Assembly: GCA_948567375.1 (NCBI GenBank)
Contig: OX419756.1
Span: 69,480,552 to 69,544,551 of the forward strand
Source of the DNA: Lunularia cruciata
Lineage: Eukaryota > Streptophyta > Marchantiopsida > Lunulariales > Lunulariaceae
Reading direction: 5' to 3'
Length of the DNA: 64,000 bases
A program made the translations under genes and the position numbers. This document shows positions 24,166-36,002 of this stretch, one piece after another. The notes beneath the pieces were generated by a model that did not search any database, was not told the DNA's origin, and saw nothing but the letters and a program-made list of their open reading frames with translations. Each line of letters opens with the position of its first letter. The first letter of the stretch is position 1.

Positions 24166-25147
24166 ATGCCTAAGAAAAGTCAGTCCCAAGATGGGAAGTT
24201 TGTCGAGAAGGTAGCCATAGAGCGAATCTGGAAGGGAGATGAGTCCCAAGATGGGAAGTTTGCCAAGAAGGCAACCATGGAGCAAGCTTGGAAGAGAGAT
24301 GAATCCTTGGAAGGGAAGTTTGCTAATGAAGCGGCCATAGAGCAAGCTTTGGAGGAAGATAAGTCTGTATTCGCGGTGTGGATCAAGCCTATTGCACAAC
24401 AACAATCTGAGGAGGGCCAAGAGCCTCATCAAGCAATGGTTGATCGGATAGTTCAGGAGTTTGCAGATGTGTTTTTGGATGATCTGCCAAAGGGATTATC
24501 CTCCGATCGAGGTATGCCCTTCAAGATTGAGTCATTGCCAAGGAGTACTCCAATGAGTAGACCAATCTATCGGCTCTCACCAAAGGAGTTGGAGGAGTTG
24601 CAAACAACACTTATAGAGTTGTTGGAGAAGGATTTCATATGACATAGTACCTCTCCTTGGGGAGCACCGGTACTATTTGTTCCAAAGAAGGATGGAGGAC
24701 TTTGTTTCTATATTGATTACCGTGGACTCAATAAGCAAACCGTGAAGAATGCATATCCCTTACCTTGGATTGATGACTTGCTTGATCAATTAAGTGGAGC
24801 ACGCTACTTTTCCAAGCTCAATCTTTGTAGCGGCTATTGGCAAATTCCTATTGAAGGAGAGGACGTGCAAAAGACTTCCTTTCGCACAAGGTATGGATAT
24901 TTTGAGTGGAGAGTTCTACCTTTCGGACTCACTAATGCTCTAGTAGTCTTCATGGATCAGATGCATTGGGTGTTGGAGGGACTATTGAGATTGTTCCGTG
25001 GTGGTGTTCTTAGATGATATCTTAATCTATAGCAAGACAAAGGCAGAACAAGTAAATCATGTGCAAGAAGTCCTAAGATGACTACGACAATGGAAATTTT
25101 ACTGCAAGAAGTCAAAGTGTGCTTTTTGGCAGAAGGAGGTTACCTTC
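24166..25147 (+). pseudogene. Reverse transcriptase of E
   Basis: 24166-24642 covers a linker with an imperfect repeat of about 60 bp (three rounds of SQDGKF.../EGKF...) and the RT fingers (EFADVFLDDLPKGL, RPIYRLSPKELEELQ). 24742-25017 covers the palm ([28 protein letters not shown]). The active site FLDDILIYS is at about 25005-25035, in a shifted frame. TGA at 24640 and 25079 falls where arginine is expected. Confidence 0.85.
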
Positions 25148-25790
25148 TTGGGTCATAAGATCTCATTAGAGGAGATCAAGATGGAAGAAGAGAAGATCAA
25201 GGCCATTACTGATTGGCCTACCCCAAAGGATGCTATAGAAGTACAAGCATTCAATGGATTGGCCAGATTTTACCAACTATTCATCCACTATTATGCTCAC
25301 GCGGCTGCACCATTGACTAACCTCTTGGGAAAGAACTTGAGCTTCCAATGGACCACCAAGCATGAAGAAGCATTCCAGAAGTTAAAGCATATGGTGTCTT
25401 CAAGACCCATTCTTCAACCATATGATCCTCAACTACCTTGTGTGGTTGATTTTGATGCTTTTAACTTTGCAATTGGAGCTGTGTTGCAACAAGAATTTCT
25501 ATATGGACTACATCCTATTGCCTTTGTGTCTCTCCGACTAAATATAGCTGAAAGGAATTACTCTACTCGAGATTGAGAACAACTTGCAATGGTATATGCC
25601 ACCAAGGTATGGAGGCATTATCTCTTGGGGAAACAAGTGATCATGCAAACTGATCACATGCCATTGTTGCCGACCTTACACTTGGAGCACATGATGAGTT
25701 GGCATCATTGATGGGAAGAGAAACTCCAATTTTTTGACATCAAACTTGAGTACAAACCAGGTCGGTTCCATGTCATCCTGATGCTCTATC
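25148..25790 (+). pseudogene. RNase H of E
   Basis: The plus strand has the connection region (GHKISLEEIKMEEEKIKAI, DWPTPKDAIEVQAFNGLARF) and RNase H (VDFDAFNFAIGAVLQQEF, AERNYSTRD). TGA codons at 25574 and 25709 again fall at likely arginine positions. Confidence 0.8.
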
Positions 25791-25803
25791 ACAATGACCT
25801 GAT

Positions 25804-26730
25804 TTGAAGGCTCTTCCTCTCATCACGGCGGCAATTACAGCGGTGTCCATTGACCCTAAGGTCTATAATGAGTTTCAATCAGCTCCACAACAAGATCCCT
25901 TCTTCCAAATGGTACACGGTTGTCTGAAAACATGTGACAAGGAGTACAACACCTTCTCCTTCAAGGAAGGCCTTTTATTCCATGCAGACTAGATCTATGT
26001 TCCAACCAAAGGTCATCTTTGACTTGTGCGCCTTCAAGAAGCCCATGATTTACCAATACCTGGTCACATGGGAGTGAACAAGACCTTGGGCACCGTCCAA
26101 CGCCAACGGTGGTGGCCCAACATGACACAAGATGTTTGAGACTTTGTCAGATCATGTGAGAGTTGCCAACATAACAAGCCCAGCAACCAGAAGCCAAGTG
26201 GACTCCTTCAACCACTTGCCATTCCATCCGCTCACTTGGAGCATGTGAGCTTGGATCTCATCACATCATTGCCAAAGACAAAACAAGGACACACCGTAAT
26301 CGTGGTGTTTGTGGATAAGCTTAGTAAGAAAATCCACTTGGCACCAACGTATGATACCGTGGATGCTCCAACCTTAGTGCAAATCTACTTCAACAATGTC
26401 TTCAAGCATCATGGGATGCCACGTGTACTCATCTCCGACCGTGATCCTCGATTTACTAGGAAGTTTTGGCAAGCACTCTTCCAGATACTCGGCACTAAGC
26501 TTGCTTTGTCCATGGCCTATCATCCTCAAACTGATAGACAAACCAAACACGCAAATTGTACATTGGAGGATATGTTGCGGGCCTTTGTCAATGTCCACCA
26601 TACCAACTGGGATTAATGTCTTGCAGTTGAATAATTTGCCTACAACAATTCCAAATAGGCAAGCACCGGATTTTCTCTCTTCTATCTCAATTTGGCCAAG
26701 ATCCGCTTGTTCTAGATTCTCTTCTTGCTC
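25804..26730 (+). pseudogene. Integrase of E
   Basis: The zinc-binding region spans about 26040-26200, ending ESCQHNKPSNQK, with TGA at 26020 and 26137. The core follows at 26236-26616: SLDLITSLPKTKQGHTVIVV, then VLISDRDPRFTRKFWQALF and HPQTDRQTKHANCTLEDML. The two aspartates are present; the glutamate in the expected QTEHAN-like motif reads QTKHAN, a lysine. This copy should be inactive. Confidence 0.85.
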
Positions 26731-26765
26731 CCCCTCCCTCTCAAGTTCCTCATACTTCCGCATTC

Positions 26766-27342
26766 TTGACAACTATATCCCAATGTCTCCAACAAGCCAA
26801 GTCTCACCTCCTTGTTGCCCAGAATTGCCAAAAACCATATGCGGACCACCATCATTGTGATCTCACCTTTGAAGTTGGTGATAAAGTCATGCTATCCTCT
26901 AGTAACCTCCCTCTCCCACTTGATACCCAAGTTCATAAACTTGCCCCTAATTGGATAGGACCCTTTGATCTCACCCACATTCTCTCTCTTGTTGCTTATC
27001 GACTTGCCTTGCCTTGGCACATGCATACCCATCCTATCTTTCATGTTTCCAAGTTGGAACCCTTTGTTCTTAACCCCTCTTCCTTTTCCTCTTGAGTCCA
27101 ACCTCCTCACTTCCTGTCCCTATCAATGATCATGAGGAGTACAAAGTTGATCATATCCTTGAACGTTGCCATATTCAACGAGGCCGTCGCCAACATACGG
27201 AGTACAAGGTCCTTTGGAAAGGGTATCTCCTTCATGATGCCACATGTGAACCTCTTTCCACCTCCAGAATGCAGAGACGACCATCAAGGAATTCAAAGCT
27301 TCACTGGCAACGAGGATGTCATCAACTAGTGGCGGGGGAATA
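26766..27342 (+). pseudogene. Integrase C-terminus, chromodomain and polypurine tract of E
   Basis: 26766-27095 encodes the GPY/F-type module (FEVGDKVMLSSSNLPL, LAPNWIGPFDL, HPIFHVSKLEPF). A frameshift follows, then a chromodomain at about 27124-27255: EEYKVDHILERCHIQRGRRQ and EYKVLWKGYLLHDATCEP. The chromodomain marks E as a chromovirus. In known chromoviruses it binds modified histone tails and biases integration. The polypurine tract GGCGGGGGAATA adjoins the 3' LTR. Confidence 0.85.
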
Positions 27343-27756
27343 TGTAACAATATGGAGTTTAGCGATGAAGTTAGTCGGGCTTAGGAAGAAGAGAATAAGA
27401 CAAAATAGCCTAGATTATTCTAGAAGCATCTAAGAAGCTTCTTGGGAAGCTTCCCAACTAGTTAACTTGCACCCTAAGCAGGTAGCTTCTAGAAGGAAGC
27501 TTCTAACTAGCTTAGCTTGCACGCCAAGTAGGCGGCTTCTACAAGGAAGCTTCTTGAGAAGCTTCTTGGTTAACTTGGCTTGCACTCCAAGAAAGCGGCT
27601 CAAAGAAGCTTCTTGAGAAGCTTCAAGGATCTTGTATGCTACCTATAAATACCAAAGCCAAAGCTCATGCTAGGCATTTGGAGTTTTCTCTCATTCAAGT
27701 GTCCCAATGTGAGTTTCTATTCTTCTATTTCTCTCCTCGGTTTTGGGTCTTTTACA
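27343..27756 (+). repeat. 3' LTR of E (414 bp)
   Basis: Begins TGTAACAATATGG and ends TTTTACA. It is clearly alignable to the 5' LTR, with several substitutions and small indels, so the insertion is not recent. Confidence 0.92.
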
Positions 27757-27909
27757 GTCTGCATCTACATAGCCAATAAGTGAATTGGCATTGTAAGATT
27801 AAGCATCAAATACAAGGCCAAAATCCAAAGTTCACTTGAGATATCTGAGGATCCACTTCACAGCTTCCCAATGTATCCTCCTTGGATTTGACATGTATCT
27901 GCTAGTCTA
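27757..27909 (-). pseudogene. Ty1/copia fragment F, RT-RNase H boundary
   Basis: The minus strand encodes NPRRIHWEAVKWILRYLKGT and GYVDADC, the copia region linking reverse transcriptase to RNase H. It continues at 22126 once element E is removed. It is cut at 27909 by the peroxidase fragment. Confidence 0.75.
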
Positions 27910-28077
27910 CAATCTAATGATTCTTGTAGATAGCAGAACAAAGAACAAGTACGCAGGAATTCAATGGCATCTTGCGGACCCTTGTTATGTTCCGGACTCT
28001 TGCTTCTGGCAGCACTTTACACAACTCATGCAGCTCCAGATAGTGGTCCTCTGTCCAAGACATTTTATCATTATACC
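27910..28077 (+). pseudogene. Peroxidase first-exon fragment
   Basis: 168 bp homologous to 41979-42151 of the intact peroxidase gene: about 54 bp of 5' leader, the ATG (27964) and the signal peptide up to FYHYT. The encoded MASCGPLLCSGLLLLAALYT differs from the local gene's MGSCGPLLFSGLLLLAGLYT, so a paralogue may be the donor. It ends within five bases (ATACC) shared with the chromovirus integrase that follows. The fused frame (27964-28170) would encode a signal peptide joined to an integrase shard. No promoter or function is implied. Confidence 0.85.
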
Positions 28078-29489
28078 GTGGATGTTCCAACCTTAACACA
28101 AATCTACTTTGATAATGTCTTCAAGCATCATGGGATGCCATGTGTACTCATCTCCAACCCTGATCCTTGATTCATCAAGATGTTTTGGCATACATTCTTC
28201 TAGATACTCGGCACCAAGCTTATTTTGTCCATGGTCTGTCATCCTCAAACTAATGGACAAACCAAACATGAAAATCATACCTTGGAGGATATGTTGCATG
28301 CCTTTGTCAATGTCTACCATACCACTTGGGATGAATGTCTTGGAGCTACAAAATTTACCTACAATAATTCCAAACAGGCAAGCACCTGATTTCTCCTTTT
28401 TTCTCAATTTTGGCCAAGATCCGCTTGTTCCAGATTCTCTTTTTGCTTTTCCTCAATCTCAGGTCCCTCATACTTCAACCTTCTTGACCACCATATCCCA
28501 ATCTCTTCAACAAGCCAAATCACATCTCCTTGCTGCTTAGAATTTTCAAAAACAATATGCAGACCACCATCATTGTGATCTCACATTTGAAGTCGATGAT
28601 AAAGTCATGCTATCCTCTAGTAACCTACTCCTCCTACTTGATACCCAAGTTGGTAAACTTGCCCCTAATTGGATAGTACCCTTTGTTGTTACCCAAATCA
28701 TCTCTCTTGTTGCTAATTGACTTGCCTTACCTTGCCATATGCGCATCCACCCCGTCTTACACATTTCCAAATTAAAACTCTTTGTTCCTAACCCATCTTC
28801 CTTTTCCTCTTGTGTCCAACCTCCTCCTCCTCCTCCCATCCCTATCAATGATCATGAGGAGTATGAAGTTGATTGTATCCTTGCAAATTGCCACATTCAA
28901 CAAGGACGTCAATAACATATTGAGTACAAGGTCATTTGGAAAGGATATCCACTTCATGGTGCCACATGAGAATCTCTTTCTCATCTCTAGAATGCACAGA
29001 TGGCCATCCAAGAGTTTGAAGCTTCAATAGAGATGAGGATGTTACCAACTAGCGGAGGGGGAATATGTAACAATATGGAGTTTGGCGACGTAGTTAGTAA
29101 GGCTAACAAAGTAGAGAATAAGCTAATTAACCCAAAATATTCTTGAAGCACCTAGGAAGCTTCTTGGGAAACTTCCTGACTTTCTTAACTTGCACCCCAA
29201 GTAGATAGCTTCTAGAAACAAGTTTCTAGAAGCTTCCAACTAGCTTAGCTTGCACGCCAAGTAGACAGCTTCTCGAAGGAAATTCTTGAGAAACTTCTTG
29301 GTTAACTTGGCTTGCACTCTAAGAAAGCGGCTCAAGGAAACTTCTTGAGAAGCTTTTCAAGGGCCTTGTATGCTACTTATAAATACCAAAGCCAAATCTT
29401 ATGCTAGGCATTTGGAGTTTTCCTACATTCAAGTGTCCCAATTTGAGTTTCCATTCTCCTATTTCTCTCCTCGGTCTCGATCTTTTACA
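28073..29489 (+). mobile_element. Truncated chromovirus copy G
   Basis: It starts mid-integrase (VDVPTLTQIYFDNVFKHHG) and continues through the integrase C-terminus and a decayed chromodomain (EEYEVDCILANCHIQQGRQ near 28855) to a polypurine tract (GCGGAGGGGGAATA). The 3' LTR is at 29066-29489. It is collinear with E from about 26350 onward, and its 5' two-thirds are missing. Stops and indels are frequent. Confidence 0.88.
29066..29489 (+). repeat. 3' LTR of G (424 bp)
   Basis: Starts TGTAACAATATGG and ends TCTTTTACA; homologous to the E LTRs. It abuts copy 2 of the duplicated segment. Confidence 0.9.
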
Positions 29490-32400
29490 CACATACACCA
29501 ACTTGAAAATATTGATGGTACAACCTCAGTCAATGCAATGGAAATATGCACCAAATGAAGACATTAAACATTGGATTTAAGCCTTATATACATTTCCTAC
29601 TTAACCACCAAAGAGATTCAATTGCTACAAAAGTCCTCACTAATCTTATCCTAATTTTATCTTGGTCTAACCTCCAAGTGGGTACATTTGACATGGAATT
29701 GCAACCTTAGTGGGTTTGTTGCATCTGAATTTTTCATATCAGGATCCACTTGGATCTTTTATCTGCACTAAGGTCTATGATCTATTTACAAGTACAAAGT
29801 GTCTTGGATATGACTATGAGATGTAAAAAAACTATGAGATACAGATGACTATGAGATGGATTGCTCATTACAAAGTTTGTCATGGCTTGGATTGTAAGGC
29901 ATCATTAAGATCATTAATCATCTAGAGTTCAATTTAGCTCAATTTGGTAGCACCATGATAAATTACCCTAGTCCTTACAAATTTGAATGAGCAATCCAAG
30001 CTACATCTCTGCAAGCTCCTTTCTATGCCTGACAACCTCATTAGCAACACTTGTTTGTGCCTCTTTGAACTTGGAGTTTGTGTGGCTTTGCAACTTGAGT
30101 GACATGGTTGTTAATTGGTCATTCATATATTCCTCATGATAGCCTTGATTTGCATTTTGATGTCCTTGATCTTGAATTAAGTCATTGTGGCATTGGCCAT
30201 CCATTCCAAGTGGCCCATGAGTTGAGTTGCCATATGATTTATGGTTGTTAGAAAGCCCATATGCTTGTTCACTAATTTCTTGGATTCTTGTTGAAATCTT
30301 GACTTCAAGTCCTCTCATACCTTTGTTTTAATTTCCTCCTCCTTATCCTATGATCATTTTAGGCTCGTTGTAAATTCTTGCATATGAAGGTTTGTAAGCT
30401 CTTTTAGGTTCTTGTACCAAACCTCCACTGCAACTGCCTTTGTGTTAGCAATCTTCAATTCTATTATGATAGTTATCACTTCTTGGTCTTGTGCCTTAAT
30501 CTGTTCTTCCTGCTGGGCTCATTGCTATGCACTAGATCAACATCTATTTGTAGGTATCATGAATGATTTTGTGTTGTTCTCATAATGCCAATTCCTCTTT
30601 TGGAACTTCTCAAACAGTTGGTCCTTCTCTTGCAATGATGAAGTCTCCTCTGCAAGTCATTTGTTGGTGTTGTGTAGTTTGGTATGAAGCAAGGCCTTGT
30701 TGTTGACCATTGTACTTGTCTTATCATGAAGGTGCTTTAGGAGCTTAATAGGCTTGTCAATTGTGGTTTTCCAGCTCTTTGGAGTAAGGTGCAATCTCCC
30801 CCAATAGTTTCACCATTGGGATTATTGCATGTGTAAAGTAGACCAACATCAACCACGCCATCAAATTATTGTCACACTTTAGATGATGGTTAGTACCCTT
30901 GATTGTATTCATCTCTTCATCTCATGTTGGAGATTGTGTTGTGGTGTATCACGAGGAGCGCTCTCCATCTTGATGTTTTGATGTCATTTTGGTGGCTACA
31001 CCGGTGGGTTTGTCTCATTCTTCCAGGTTTCCTATGGCAGAATCTTCTTCTTTCAATTTATGGGCTTCTACTTCTAGTTTTTGAACTTACTCAGAGGACC
31101 TAGTTTGGATGATCCCAATCCCAAAATGACATCTGCAATGTTCACCATAGGACTCTAAGGTCAGCAAGGTTCAAAGAAGAAGATAAGTACACACACAAGT
31201 ACTTTGTTCAAAATTGTGATGCGAGCATTTTATTCTTCCTATATTGGAGCTTTCCCTTTGTCATTAGTTACTTCTTCAAGGGTTGGTGATGATTTTGTTT
31301 CATCATTTGTTCCTTCTCTTGAGGTTTTGTTAGCATCTAGTGACAAGATATGCAAATATGAGTCATCATTGTTTGCCTTGTTCTCATTTTGGAAGGTTTC
31401 ATTTTTGGAGCTAAAATGACCTTCATCAATCTTAGAGGCTTTGTTTCCACCTTGCTTCCCAGCTCCACCACTTTGAATTTATCCTAAAAATACTTTGATT
31501 TCTTGCTTTCATTTCTTGGAAACCAAGGTTTTGACCTTGGTTGAGTGTACCTTTTTACTAATCAGAATGATTTTGTATGATTCTTTGATAGATACAAACT
31601 TCTTGGTATGAGCATACTCCTTGTTTGTCTTGTGATATTTTTTGATTTCCTTGAACAGATTCGGGTGTCCATTGAAGTAGGCTGAATGGTTGAAGTAGCC
31701 AAGGAATTTCTCCTTATGTTCTTTCATCAAGAAGTCCAATGTAGAAGTGTATAATGAAGGGTGCTACAATCATGGACGTACCTTGCTTCATGTCCTCTTG
31801 AAGTTCATTTACTCATTTGTAAAACATCCGTCCCAAACTCAAAGGTTTCATTTTGTGGAAGATTTGGAAGAAAATGGGTTGGTTGAGGGTTGTTTTGATT
31901 GCAACACTTCATGACTAATTCCATTGCATAGGATGGGATTCTTTAGACATTTGTAGACTTCCTTCCAGCAAACACATAGTCCATCTCGGCCTTCAAATTC
32001 TTACTCGTGTCTAGCGTGAGGAGTATCAATGTAGATTTGGCCAAATGACATGCACTTTTCTCCTAAGACTCGTTGCCAATGGTCTTCTATCCATGTAACA
32101 GGGTTGGCTCTTAATAGATTTCCTATTATGCATGAGTTATTTCAGATTCCTTGTAGCAATGACATGTTTGTAAAACTCCAATCCCACAATAGGAAGTCTA
32201 GATTTCTACCTTTCAAGTACTCAACTCTACAATGAAATCCCTTTCAGATGGGAGGTTTGCAAACAATCTTGTCCATTTTGTATTGTATTGTACTCACTTC
32301 TGTCTTAATCACCATTGCTTGATCTGCCATCTTGCAGTAATTGATAACTAATTTCTCTTGTCTTACCCCTTGTCCCCTTGCAGCAACAGAGGGGGAGGGG

Positions 32401-33130
32401 TAACTGGACAAAGGTTTGAGTAAATTGCAAAAGTTAAAAGTAACTTATTGCACAATGGGATTACCTTTTTATAGATCCACCCACATGGTCATTCCTTTGC
32501 TATTGTGAAGGTTAGGTGGAGGGTTGCAGTTGAATGTTGCACATGCAAATCCTTTGCACAAATTATAGTATTTATTGCACTAAGACATCCTATAAATAAA
32601 AGATTCTTATGATATATCATAAAGGTTAAGATAAAATAAAGTACAGTGAGTGAATTTATGACTATTTTAAAGTTTAGAATATGCTAGAACTAAGATGTAG
32701 TGTACTAATTATTTATAAATATTATCCAATTTAATTATCAAAACATAGAAATACAAACAAGTCACTCTCAATCAAATAATGATCAGTATCACAAAATTAT
32801 AGAAGAGAACCTCAATGCACAAAAGATACTAAGAAGTATTATTGAAGATTTTTTTTTTAATCTTATATTCTTGTAATTTAATATACATAACTAGTAATCA
32901 ATATCATTAAGCAGAGATATAATCCCTGGAGTATATTAATCAATTAAATCTACTAAATTGCAGATGATGCTAAAATAAAAGAAATTGTAGACTGAATCTT
33001 GAAATAATCGAATTGTCAATAGATCATGGTCATCAATCTACCATAATATCTCTTATGCCTTGATTAAACAAAAGAACTTGCATAAAATATGCATTCAATA
33101 GTAGTTTAATGGTCTAATGATATTAGACAT
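29490..33130 (-). repeat. Duplicated segment, copy 2
   Basis: Homologous to 15860-19487 in the same orientation. The best-preserved coding piece is 30318-30001 on the minus strand, a Gln/Asn/His-rich stretch with helical text (QISEQAYGLSNN-like, then TSVANEVVRHRKELAEM). A second, 31739-31509, holds MDFLMKEHKEKFLGYFNHSA, matching copy 1. It lies between the G LTR and copia L. Confidence 0.7.
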
Positions 33131-33176
33131 ATGTGGTGGTGATGAGGTGACCTCCTGATATACCTTCTTGGTCCAT

Positions 33177-34449
33177 CTACACATCAAAAGTAATGCCAAT
33201 ATTTATAGTCCCTTTCAAGTAACTAAGTATCCACTTCACAACTTCCCAATGTTGTTTCCTTAGATTTGCCATGTATCTACTCACTATACTCATAGCATAT
33301 GAGATGTCTGGTCTAGTGCACACCATAGCATACATTAAACTCCCAACAGCACTAGCATAAGGAATATTTGACATTTCTTTTCTCTCCACTTCATTTGATA
33401 GAAAATGCTCCAATGGTATCCTAAAATGACTTGCCAATGGAGTGCTCATTGGTTTTGCATTCTCCATGCCAAACCAAGCAAGTAATTTTTCCAAATATCT
33501 TCTTTGAGATATCCATAACTTTCCCTTGCTCTTATCCCGTGGATTCCAATCCCAAGCACCCTCTTTGAAGAACCCAAGTCCTTCATATCAAAACTCCTTA
33601 CCAAGTTGTGCTTTCAATTTCTCCACCTCAACCATATCCTCCGCGACAATCAACATATTATCCACATATAATACCAAGATGATTAAATCAAATACTCTAG
33701 GTCCATGTAGCTTCTTAAGGTACACAAAAAGTTCTAATTCACTTCTATTATATCCATGCTTCAACATGAAAGCATCAAATTTCATGTACCCAAATCTTGG
33801 ACTTTGCTTTAGTCCATATAAAGACTTTTGGTACCTACAAAGCAGGTTCTGGTTCCTTGGTGCCACAAAACCTTCAGGTTGATGCATGTAAAATCTCCTC
33901 CTCCAATTCTTGATGTAAAAGAGCAGTTGTAACATCTAGTTGCTCCAACTCCAAGTTATGCAATGCAACTATTGCCAAGAGTGCACGAATTGAAGAGATT
34001 TTTACCATTGGTGAAAAAATCTCATTGAAGTCAATATCTTCTTTTTGGCTATAACCCTTTGCTACAAGTATTGCTTTGTGTTGATCTCCACCTGATTTTG
34101 GAAGTTCTTTCTTCTTCTTGAATATCCATTTGCAACCAATTGCCTTCTTTCCCATAGGCAATGTTTGAGGTCTCCATGTTTGGTTTTTGGCCAAAGACTT
34201 CATCTCCTCTTCAATTGCACAATGCCACTTTTGACACTCTTTATCTTGGATTGCCTCTTCATATGAAGAAGGCTCACCATTCTCCATAAGAAGACCATAA
34301 GCTACAAATGAATCATCAAATCTCTTTCGAGGCCTTCTATCCTTATTTGGATACACACGTTCTTCTGCTATAGTAATAGACTCCATCATACTAGTCTCAT
34401 CAAAAACTACATCCCTACTCATAAAAGAGAATATCTTTTTGGATCCCAT
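33177..34449 (-). pseudogene. Reverse transcriptase of copia L
   Basis: 34449-33874 covers the RT N-terminal half (CQKWHCAIEEEMKSLAKNQT, IGCKWIFKKKKELP, VALHNLELEQLDVTTALLHQ). 33935-33588 continues with PEGFVAPRNQNLLCRYQKSL and the active site. The site reads YVDNML, where YVDDML is standard, so the second metal-binding aspartate is lost. 33494-33177 carries the C-terminal GMENAKPMSTPLASHF and TRPDISYAMSIVSRYM. Confidence 0.88.
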
Positions 34450-34589
34450 AGTCTATATCCCTTTGTATCCTTCTCATATCCCAAGAATATACATTTTCTA
34501 GACTTGGGATCTAACTTTGTCCTTTGTTCTTGTTGAATATGAACATAAGCTATGCATCCAAACACTCTAAGTGAAGAGTAATCAACACG

Positions 34590-35045
34590 CTAACCTGTCC
34601 ATTTTTCCATAGGTATCTCACACTCAATAGCAATAGAGGGAGAAATGTTTACCAAATGACAAGCTGTAATTATAGCTTTTGCCCAAAAACTCTTCTCCAA
34701 TCCGGCATTGCTTGACATACTTCTTGCTTTCTCCAAGAGTGTATAATTTATCTGCTTTGCCACACCATTTTGTTGAGGAGTACCCAAAACATGAAAGGGA
34801 TGAATTATCCCTTCACTCTTACAATATCAATCAAACTCTCCAGATTTCTATTCTCCACCATTATTAGATCTAGAAAACCTCACTTTCCTTCCTGTTTGTT
34901 TCTCCATCATCACATTTTATTCTTTAAAGATAAAGAAGACCTCCAATTTTTGCTTTACGGTGTAGATCCATACTCTTCTAGAGTAGTCGTCAACCAAGGA
35001 TACAAAATATAATGCTCTAGATTTTGAAGCTATAGGTGTAGGGCC
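34590..35045 (-). pseudogene. Integrase core of copia L
   Basis: The minus strand reads from TPIASKSRALYFVSLVDDYS through a broken middle to GTPQQNGVAKQINYTLLEKA and SFWAKAIITACHLVNISPS. The motif usually written PQQNGVAER has lysine in place of the catalytic glutamate (GVAKQ). A solo LTR splits the preceding SDVWGP motif at 35046. Confidence 0.82.
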
Positions 35046-35737
35046 TGTAACACCCATTTGTGCATGTGTGTGGTATTGTGATATTTAGCTTGGTATTACA
35101 AGTACTTAAGAGATATTATTTATATAGAGATAACGGATGGTTATATATTAGTCATGGTTAGCTAAAGTTAGTCATAGCTAAGATAGAGGGGACCTTACTT
35201 TAGAGGAAGTATAAAAGATGAGCACCACTATTTTGGATTTTAGTGTGTTGACTTGGTATCATTCCTAGGTGTTTGGCTTTGAGGAAAGAGTTGAGAACTC
35301 TTGGGCCCGCAAACCTTTTTGTTTTGGATTATTCTTTAGTCCAAGGATAGCCCATGCAAAGGAATCCTTGACTTTGTGGTTGGGTCAAGATAAGACCACA
35401 TGCTTAGGGGAATATGCCCATGTGAATGGATATTCCTTTCTACTTTTTGACTTGACTTGACTTTAAGTCTAGTAACTTGAGTTACTCTGGTAATTAGTAA
35501 CTTTGGTACGTAACTATTTCACAAGTATATAAACAAGGGGTGAGGAGGTACTCATCATCCTTTCATTTGCAACTATCTCTCTCTCATTGAGTTCTCTAGT
35601 GAGCAATGTCTTGAGTCTTGGAGTGTTAGGCTTGGAGAAGTATGATGGAGTTGGGGTTCCTTGCCTTCTTAGTCCATGGTGTGCTACCATAATAGCCATC
35701 AGAGGTTGATCCTGAGTGAGAGACAGGCCGGCTCACA
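35046..35737 (+). repeat. Solo LTR of the OTA family, 4-bp target duplication GGCC
   Basis: A 692-bp LTR in the opposite orientation to copies A, B and C, with TGTAACACCC and GGCCGGCTCACA ends. GGCC occurs at 35042-35045 and 35738-35741. Removing the LTR and one GGCC restores the copia integrase motif around SDVWGP without a frame change. Confidence 0.93.
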
Positions 35738-35741
35738 GGCC

Positions 35742-36002
35742 CCAAACATCAGAATGTACATAGTCTAAAATTCACATTGTGCAATGAACTCTCATGGAAA
35801 AGCTTACCCTCCATTGCTTTCCTATTACACAATGGTAGCAAAATTTTGACTTACAATTTCTTAAGGTCCTTTAGAAGTTATTGCTTGGACAATTCACTTA
35901 GACCTCTTTCACTCATATGACACAAAACCGGTGCCATAATTGAGTAAGATATTTAGGATCTTCTTTTCAGAAATAGTACTTGCTACTCCACGAATAATGG
36001 TA
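35742..36002 (-). pseudogene. Pre-integrase to integrase junction of copia L
   Basis: The minus strand has WHRFCHMSERGLSELSKQ, LLKDLKKL and a GKAMEGK-like motif, the zinc-binding HHCC neighbourhood of copia integrase. Stops interrupt it. It is bounded by the two solo LTRs. Confidence 0.7.

Larger units (their letters stand above)
22127..27756 (+). mobile_element. Ty3 chromovirus E, complete but decayed (5.6 kb)
   Basis: Plus-strand order: 5' LTR, PBS, gag, protease, reverse transcriptase, RNase H, integrase, chromodomain, polypurine tract, 3' LTR. Target duplications GTCTG flank it at 22122-22126 and 27757-27761. It interrupts the copia RNase H of F, whose two halves (ending GYVDADC on the right, resuming on the left) rejoin when E is removed. 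All frames carry stops or frameshifts. Confidence 0.93.
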
